From contig JBEKPZ010000425.1 of the NCBI GenBank assembly GCA_049520215.1, positions 1 to 5,813 on the forward strand: DNA of 5,813 nt, read 5' to 3'. The notes beneath the pieces are model-generated. The model saw only the letters and a list, made by a program, of their open reading frames with translations. It was not told the DNA's origin and ran no database searches. Source of the stretch: Bog-159 sp049520215 (lineage in GTDB: Bacteria; Acidobacteriota; Terriglobia; Bryobacterales; Bryobacteraceae). Of this stretch, positions 5,621 to 5,813 are shown in pieces; the stretch's first letter is position 1, and every line of letters starts with the position of its first letter. The position numbers and the translations under genes were made by a program.

Positions 5621-5691
5621 GCGGAGCAACTTTCAACTGCTCCGCAGATTCACCTTCCGGGTGAGAACTGCGCGCGCCTGCTCCGCAGGCG
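5621..5691. repeat. Cluster of CTGCTCCGCAG palindromes
   Basis: GCGGAGCA (5621-5628) pairs with TGCTCCGC (5638-5645) around a 9-base loop, and CGCCTGC (5675-5681) pairs with GCAGGCG (5685-5691) around TCC. The 11-mer CTGCTCCGCAG, itself a small hairpin, occurs at 5637-5647 and 5678-5688, 41 bp apart. The first hairpin's left arm is also complementary to part of the second 11-mer, so alternative folds are possible. These look like REP-type dispersed hairpins, distinct in core from the GGCTTCAGCC family. They lie between the methyltransferase promoter region and the transposase tail. Confidence 0.6.
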
Positions 5692-5716
5692 GGCAGGGTC
5701 GAAAAACCCTCCCCTT

Positions 5717-5812
5717 TTACGCCGGGATGCCGGCCGGGATTGCGCCGCCTTCTACCCTATAGCCGAGTTTGCGGAGCTCCTTGATCATGCGAGCGGTGCG
5801 TGTGCGCTTGGA
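5717..5812 (-). CDS. C-terminal end of a probable transposase, cut by the right window edge
   Basis: The minus-strand frame enters from the right edge and reads 31 residues to a TAA at 5719-5717. Third positions are mostly G/C and the residues look genuine: 'RTARMIKELRKLGYRVEGG' followed by a Pro/Gly/Ala tail. A final basic amphipathic helix ending in 'L..LGY.V' is typical of the extreme C-terminus of several transposases, including IS110 members, which fits the IS110-like fragment at the other end of the window. With so few residues the family is only a guess. Whether the rest is intact cannot be seen. Confidence 0.4.
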   Translation of the reverse strand, partial: SKRTRTARMIKELRKLGYRVEGGAIPAGIPA

Positions 5813-5813
5813 T

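Noticed and set aside
5695..5718. Possible plus-strand intrinsic terminator: AGGGT-CGAAAA-ACCCT followed by CCCCTTTT
   Set aside because: The stem is only 5 bp and the T-run is 4 bases after a C-run. No plus-strand gene ends nearby, so it would be in the wrong orientation for the transposase tail.

Overview
The window is GC-rich, with most third codon positions G or C. It suggests a soil-type bacterium, most likely an Acidobacteriota member near Solibacter/Bryobacter. That placement is an inference from codon usage, from short 'GGCTTCAGCC'-type intergenic palindromes that I associate with that phylum, and from the mix of secreted hydrolases. No rRNA, tRNA or CRISPR array is visible.

Layout. 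Positions 2-295 hold a truncated transposase reading frame (IS110-like DEDD domain) that breaks at a palindrome at 117-134. A roughly 300-bp intergenic stretch follows. It contains an AT-richer element (313-448) bounded by long imperfect inverted repeats, which looks like a miniature non-autonomous element. Next come a Mrp/NBP35-type Fe-S carrier P-loop ATPase (602-1435), a tandem palindrome (1442-1475), and an exported amidase-signature hydrolase (1487-3010). A compact type II toxin-antitoxin operon follows: ribbon-helix-helix antitoxin 3048-3326 and PIN-domain toxin 3329-3871, driven by a promoter embedded in its own inverted repeat. An exported amidohydrolase-2 family enzyme lies 12 bp downstream (3884-4879). 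A class I SAM-dependent methyltransferase converges on it from the minus strand (4883-5500). The right end (5501-5716) is repeat-rich. A minus-strand C-terminal tail, probably of another transposase, runs off the edge at 5812.

How the genes relate. The Mrp protein is housekeeping Fe-S cluster assembly; the amidase 51 bp downstream may be read from the same transcript but has no obvious functional link. The toxin-antitoxin pair is self-contained and probably autoregulated. The amidohydrolase may be partly co-transcribed with it. I see no coherent pathway or undescribed multi-gene system. The most interesting signals are regulatory and repeat structures: the antitoxin promoter/operator with likely leaderless translation, a methyltransferase promoter with a palindrome in its spacer, the 136-bp inverted-repeat element, and the palindrome families.
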